Source: UBA2233 sp002347965 [NCBI: Nitrospirae bacterium UBA2233] (lineage in GTDB: Bacteria > UBA2233). Taken from it: DNA of 64,000 bases. Made by a program: the position numbers and the translations under genes. The notes below the pieces were generated by a model. It did no database searches. It saw only the letters and a list, made by a program, of their open reading frames with translations, and was not told the DNA's origin. The stretch spans positions 19,280 to 83,279 of the forward strand of contig DDYN01000032.1 of the NCBI GenBank assembly GCA_002347965.1, written 5' to 3'. Below, piece after piece: positions 60,823 to 64,000 of the stretch (the stretch's first letter is position 1; each line of letters opens with the position of its first letter).

Positions 60823-62119
60823 TTGGGGGGGCGCCCTCAAGGATATTGAAACCATCGAAAGGTTCGGCAAGGTTCTTCAAGTTGTCGGCCCGCTAGTGGA
60901 AGGGTATTTGCCCGGGGCTGTCGTGGGGGATCGTTGCGAAATTCTGCCAGAAAACGGCAGGCCGTCGGTTCAAGCGGACGTGGTAGGGTTTAGAGAGAGC
61001 AGGGCGCTGATGATGCCCTTTCAAGACGTTCGGGGCGTGGGAGTAGGCTCGGAAATTCGGCTTACCAGGGATGAAGCGAGCGTTCCCGCGGGCGAAGAGC
61101 TGCTTGGACGCGTCATCGATGCGCTTGGCAACCCGATCGATGAGCAAGGGGCGTTGAACCCTTTAAAGCGCATTCCACTGGAAAAGGGTCCCATTAACCC
61201 CCTAAAGAGAGAGCCGATCTCCGAGCCGTTGGATGTCGGGATTAGGGTGGTGAACGCGCTGATGACGATCGGAAAAGGCATGCGTATGGCCATATTCTCC
61301 GGTTCTGGCGTGGGCAAAAGCATTATGCTCGGGATGATGGCCAAATTTACGAAGGCCGACGTGGTCGTGATCGCGCTGGTTGGCGAACGTGGCCGTGAGG
61401 TGGCAGAGTTCCTCGAAATGAGCCTAGGACAAGAAGGCATCTCCAAGTCCGTGCTCGTCGTGGCTACTGCCGATGAGACCCCCATCCTTAGGGTTCGGGC
61501 CGGGTTTCTCGCGACGTCGATTGCTGAATATTTTTGCAGTCAAGGCAAGGATGTGCTCTTGCTTATGGACTCGCTCACGAGGCTTGCCATGGCCCAAAGG
61601 GAGATAGGGCTTTCCGTGGGAGAGCCTCCGACGACCAAGGGATACACCCCTTCCGTGTTTTCGCTCCTTCCTCGGGTGATGGAGCGGGCGGGAAACTTCA
61701 AAGGGGAGGGCTCGATTACCGGGCTTTATACGGTCCTCGTAGAGGGGGATGACATCGCTTTCGACGGCATCTCCGATGCGATCCGGGCGGTCAGCGACGG
61801 CCATATCCTCCTCTCAAGAGAACTTGCCTTCCAAAACATCTATCCCGCCGTGGACGTCCTTCGTTCGGTCAGCAGGGTAATGTCGCGCGTAAGCTCAAAA
61901 GAGCACCTCGAGTTGGCCAACAATTTCCGCGATATGCTGGCCAACTACCAAAAGGCCGAGGATTTGATTAATATCGGCGCCTACGCAAGAGGGTCTAACC
62001 CCAAGATCGACGCGGCGATCGCGAAGCATGATAAGATGCTCGCGTTGGTCAGGCAAGGCGAGAACGAGAGGGTCGAGATGGCGAAGAGCCTGGTCCAGTT
62101 AAAAGACCTGTTCCGCTGA
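60815..62119 (+). CDS. fliI: Flagellum-specific ATP synthase FliI
   Basis: 434 residues. ATPase of the flagellar type III export apparatus. Walker A 'FSGSGVGKSIMLGMMAK' with K168, 'VVIALVGERGREVAEFLE', Walker B region 'GKDVLLLMDSLTRLAMAQRE', 'GEPPTTKGYTPSVFSLLPRV' and 'GSITGLYTVLVEGDD'. The ATG at 60815 has a GGGCAGG site and overlaps the fliH end by eight bases; a TTG at 60800 is less likely. The 'GRP'-type F1-beta features are absent and the length fits FliI rather than housekeeping ATP synthase. Stop overlaps the fliJ ATG (TGATG). Confidence 0.97.
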   Translation: MHNWGGALKDIETIERFGKVLQVVGPLVEGYLPGAVVGDRCEILPENGRPSVQADVVGFRESRALMMPFQDVRGVGVGSEIRLTRDEASVPAGEELLGRVIDALGNPIDEQGALNPLKRIPLEKGPINPLKREPISEPLDVGIRVVNALMTIGKGMRMAIFSGSGVGKSIMLGMMAKFTKADVVVIALVGERGREVAEFLEMSLGQEGISKSVLVVATADETPILRVRAGFLATSIAEYFCSQGKDVLLLMDSLTRLAMAQREIGLSVGEPPTTKGYTPSVFSLLPRVMERAGNFKGEGSITGLYTVLVEGDDIAFDGISDAIRAVSDGHILLSRELAFQNIYPAVDVLRSVSRVMSRVSSKEHLELANNFRDMLANYQKAEDLINIGAYARGSNPKIDAAIAKHDKMLALVRQGENERVEMAKSLVQLKDLFR

Positions 62120-62577
62120 TGGACCAAAAAAAAATCCGAGTGCTCTTAAATTACAAAAAGCTCCTTGAGGAGCGAGCAAGGGCCGAAATGCTCAAGGTTC
62201 TCGCTGTATACAACAACGAGAACGATACCCTCAAAGACCAGCGAGGGCTCAAAAAAAAGGCCTACGACGCGCTTATGGAAGAAACCAAGCATGGGGTGCT
62301 GGCCAAAGAGGGGTTGCTGTTCGTAGACTACTTAAAGTGGCTAGATTCGCTAATCGAGTCCCAAAGGGGCCTTCTGGAGCACATTCACGATGCGCTCAGC
62401 ATGAAGCGTGCAGAGCTTCGCTACCATGCCAAGGAAACAAAAAAGGTCGCCAGCGTTGACGAAAAAATTCAAGAGCGCCAACGAGACCTTGAAGAAAAAA
62501 GGCAGGCTAGCTTTCAGGATGCCTTCGGGCTCATGATGAAGGCAAGACGTCAAAACTTGCAAACGGGGCTACGGTGA
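62119..62577 (+). CDS. fliJ: Flagellar protein FliJ
   Basis: 152 residues, almost wholly coiled coil, as expected of FliJ, which sits in the centre of the FliI ring and escorts chaperones. 'VLLNYKKLLEERARAEMLKV' and 'HGVLAKEGLLFVDYLKWLDS' fit the family heptad pattern. Identification rests on size, coiled-coil content and position between fliI and the MotE-like gene more than on specific motifs. Coupled on both sides (one-base overlap with fliI, GTGA with the next gene). Confidence 0.82.
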   Translation: MDQKKIRVLLNYKKLLEERARAEMLKVLAVYNNENDTLKDQRGLKKKAYDALMEETKHGVLAKEGLLFVDYLKWLDSLIESQRGLLEHIHDALSMKRAELRYHAKETKKVASVDEKIQERQRDLEEKRQASFQDAFGLMMKARRQNLQTGLR

Positions 62578-63212
62578 AGGTCGGCCAAAGCAAAAACCCC
62601 TCGACAGCAGCGGGAAAGACTAAAAGAAAGGCCCTAGTAGGGTTCCTTTTGGGCGCGGTAGTTGTATTGACCCTCCTTAAGGTAGGGTTCGACCTCTATA
62701 ACGCCTCCCAAAAGAGGGCCCTTGAAGATCGAGCAAGGAGGACTGTAAGCCTTCAAGCCCAAAAAAAGCAGCAAGGTGCCGTTGCCACGCCGGAGCATTT
62801 TCAGGATCTGCTCAAAGAGCTCCAGCGCGAAAAGCAAAGAATCAGCGCAAAAGAGGTGGAGCTTGCCAAGAAGGAAGCGTTTGTGAAAAGCTTGGATGCA
62901 ACGCTCCAAGCGCGCGCTAACGAGTTGATCGCTCTCGAGCAGCGTTTAGTTGCGCTTTCGCTAGAGGCCCAGCGCACAAAAGACGAACGAATCGAGAAGT
63001 TGTCCGGTGTTTACGAAAACATGGATCCTGAGCAGGCTGCCAGGGCAATCGAGGAAATGGACCCCAACCTTGCGGTAGCGATTTTGTTGCGAGTAAGAAA
63101 GAGGGAGGCGGGAAGAATCCTGGGTGCCATGGACCCGCAAAAGGCCTCTAAGATTTCTCAAGACCTTATAAGGCTCGAAGGGGATTCTGCAAGCTCAAAC
63201 CAAGCGCCTTGA
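62574..63212 (+). CDS. MotE-like flagellar protein (MgtE N-type domain)
   Basis: 212 residues. One membrane helix near the N-terminus (about 22-40, 'GFLLGAVVVLTLLKVGFDLY'), a long coiled coil (about 55-140), and a C-terminal helical MgtE_N-like domain: 'EKLSGVYENMDPEQAARAIE', 'EMDPNLAVAILLRVRKREAG', 'RILGAMDPQKASKISQDL'. MotE in Sinorhizobium is a periplasmic chaperone of MotC; similar proteins are common between fliJ and fliK in many flagellates and may assist motor or export assembly. Start GTG at 62574 overlapping the fliJ stop. Confidence 0.78.
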   Translation: MKVGQSKNPSTAAGKTKRKALVGFLLGAVVVLTLLKVGFDLYNASQKRALEDRARRTVSLQAQKKQQGAVATPEHFQDLLKELQREKQRISAKEVELAKKEAFVKSLDATLQARANELIALEQRLVALSLEAQRTKDERIEKLSGVYENMDPEQAARAIEEMDPNLAVAILLRVRKREAGRILGAMDPQKASKISQDLIRLEGDSASSNQAP

Positions 63213-63221
63213 GAGGATAAA

Positions 63222-64000
63222 ATGCCTAATGCCGCTTCGTTAAACCCGATTCTAACGATTTTGGCCGCTCCTTCTGGGGCCTCAAAGAGTTCCAAACTAG
63301 AGGCTTTTCAAGGCTATCGCCCAGGCCTTTTTCAAGAGGGCGAGTTCGCAGGACTGCTCGGGCTGCTGGATGAATCCGGCGGAGTGGGTCGCGAGCGCAA
63401 GGGCCAACCGAGCCTGCCCAACCAAAAAAACCCCGACATATCCGGTGAGGCCCTCCTTGTGGGCTTGATCGGCCAACTTCTTCTTCAAAAAAAAGATTCT
63501 TTCCTAAACGGCCAACTAGGACCGCAGGCCAACCATGCCTACAGGGTCCTACTCGAGGCCTACATAGGCATGGTTTCTAGCTCCAAGGGGGAAGAGAGTA
63601 AGGGCCTTGAGCATTCCGACGGGGGCAAGGCCGCAGGTAAAATGCCGAGCCTTAATCGCACGCTTCCCGCCACAGGCATGCCAGGGGTAGCTCCAGAAAG
63701 TGACGGGGGTGTTTTATCCGACGTGAAGGATTTTCGACAGCCTACCCCTATGGGAACCCAAAAGGCAAAATCGTCCGCGTCTTTACAAGAAAAAACCTTG
63801 GCCGCCCCGATCCTGTCAAAAACCCCGCTCGATCCGTCGCGTATGGGTAGGTTATCCCCGGCGAACGCCGAAACGGACAGGCTCCTGGAGCTCTTGAGCG
63901 CGCTTGTCCATCCGCAGGCCCAGGCCGAACAAGGGCAAACCTCGAGCTTTACGCCGCCCTTGCTTCAGACCTCGGCCCAGGCCTCCAAGCCTAACCCCTC
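63222..64000 (+). CDS. fliK: Flagellar hook-length control protein FliK, N-terminal part (cut by the window end)
   Basis: The frame runs from the ATG at 63222, nine bases after the previous stop and preceded by GAGAGG, to the end of the window with no stop, giving about 259 residues. It is rich in Pro, Ala, Ser, Gln and Lys and has low complexity, as expected of the ruler part of FliK. The conserved C-terminal FliK domain lies beyond the window, so the name rests on composition and on gene order (fliJ, motE-like, then fliK). Confidence 0.7.
   Translation, partial: MPNAASLNPILTILAAPSGASKSSKLEAFQGYRPGLFQEGEFAGLLGLLDESGGVGRERKGQPSLPNQKNPDISGEALLVGLIGQLLLQKKDSFLNGQLGPQANHAYRVLLEAYIGMVSSSKGEESKGLEHSDGGKAAGKMPSLNRTLPATGMPGVAPESDGGVLSDVKDFRQPTPMGTQKAKSSASLQEKTLAAPILSKTPLDPSRMGRLSPANAETDRLLELLSALVHPQAQAEQGQTSSFTPPLLQTSAQASKPNP

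Overview
The window reads as a chromosomal segment from a flagellated, outer-membrane-bearing (diderm) bacterium of deltaproteobacterial/Desulfobacterota type. The diderm character follows from TamB, Lnt, several lipoproteins and a YbgF-like protein. The lineage guess rests on gene order: phoH-7TM/HD-ybeY-corC-lnt, topA-sppA-trmFO-xerC-hslVU, and argBDFGH-lipoprotein-lysA-dapFAB-dapL are arrangements typical of Geobacter-like genomes, and lysine is made through the LL-diaminopimelate aminotransferase route. No species can be named from the sequence alone. Genes are packed tightly: stop/start overlaps of the ATGA or TGATG kind are common, GTG and TTG starts are frequent, and only one gene-free stretch exceeds 300 bases.

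Layout. 1-8.9 kb: the end of tamB and an MscS-type channel on +, meeting a minus-strand operon phoH > 7TM/HD protein > ybeY > corC > lnt, with tRNA-His upstream. 9.0-13.9 kb: a NifU-type Fe-S scaffold followed by a coupled block of circularly permuted ATP-grasp, alpha-E protein, transglutaminase and two M14/aspartoacylase-type proteins, the second of which has lost key active-site residues. 13.9-19.6 kb (minus): an oligopeptide-type ABC importer whose OppC and OppD are fused. 19.7-25.7 kb: two exported C45-type Ntn hydrolases, then two GNAT acetyltransferases, a SPASM-like/GNAT fusion without a radical-SAM motif, and a FliS-like protein. 25.7-48.5 kb: a metallo-beta-lactamase-fold enzyme, then topoisomerase I, SppA, TrmFO, XerC, HslVU, the arginine and lysine/diaminopimelate pathways, FolK and LipA. 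48.5-52.2 kb: superoxide dismutase, a PolX with a degraded polymerase centre, a YbgF-like protein and a ferredoxin. 52.6-64 kb: a lipoprotein, a REC/GAF/degenerate-GGDEF protein, an FlhB-C-like protein, a TPR protein and the flagellar run flgB-flgC-fliE-fliF-fliG-fliH-fliI-fliJ-motE-like-fliK (cut by the window end).

How the parts may work together. The housekeeping blocks are conventional. The unusual region is about 9.3-25.7 kb, where an amide-bond-forming enzyme, several amide- or acyl-cleaving enzymes (one transglutaminase, an M14-type pair, two periplasmic C45 enzymes), a peptide importer and three acetyltransferase domains sit together. My reading is that this region makes, modifies, imports or salvages a small peptide or acyl-amide. 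The right-hand end (GNATs, SPASM-like protein, FliS-like protein) may instead be a flagellin-modification unit. Both are inferences from neighbourhood and motifs. I found no CRISPR array, insertion sequence, prophage or integron.
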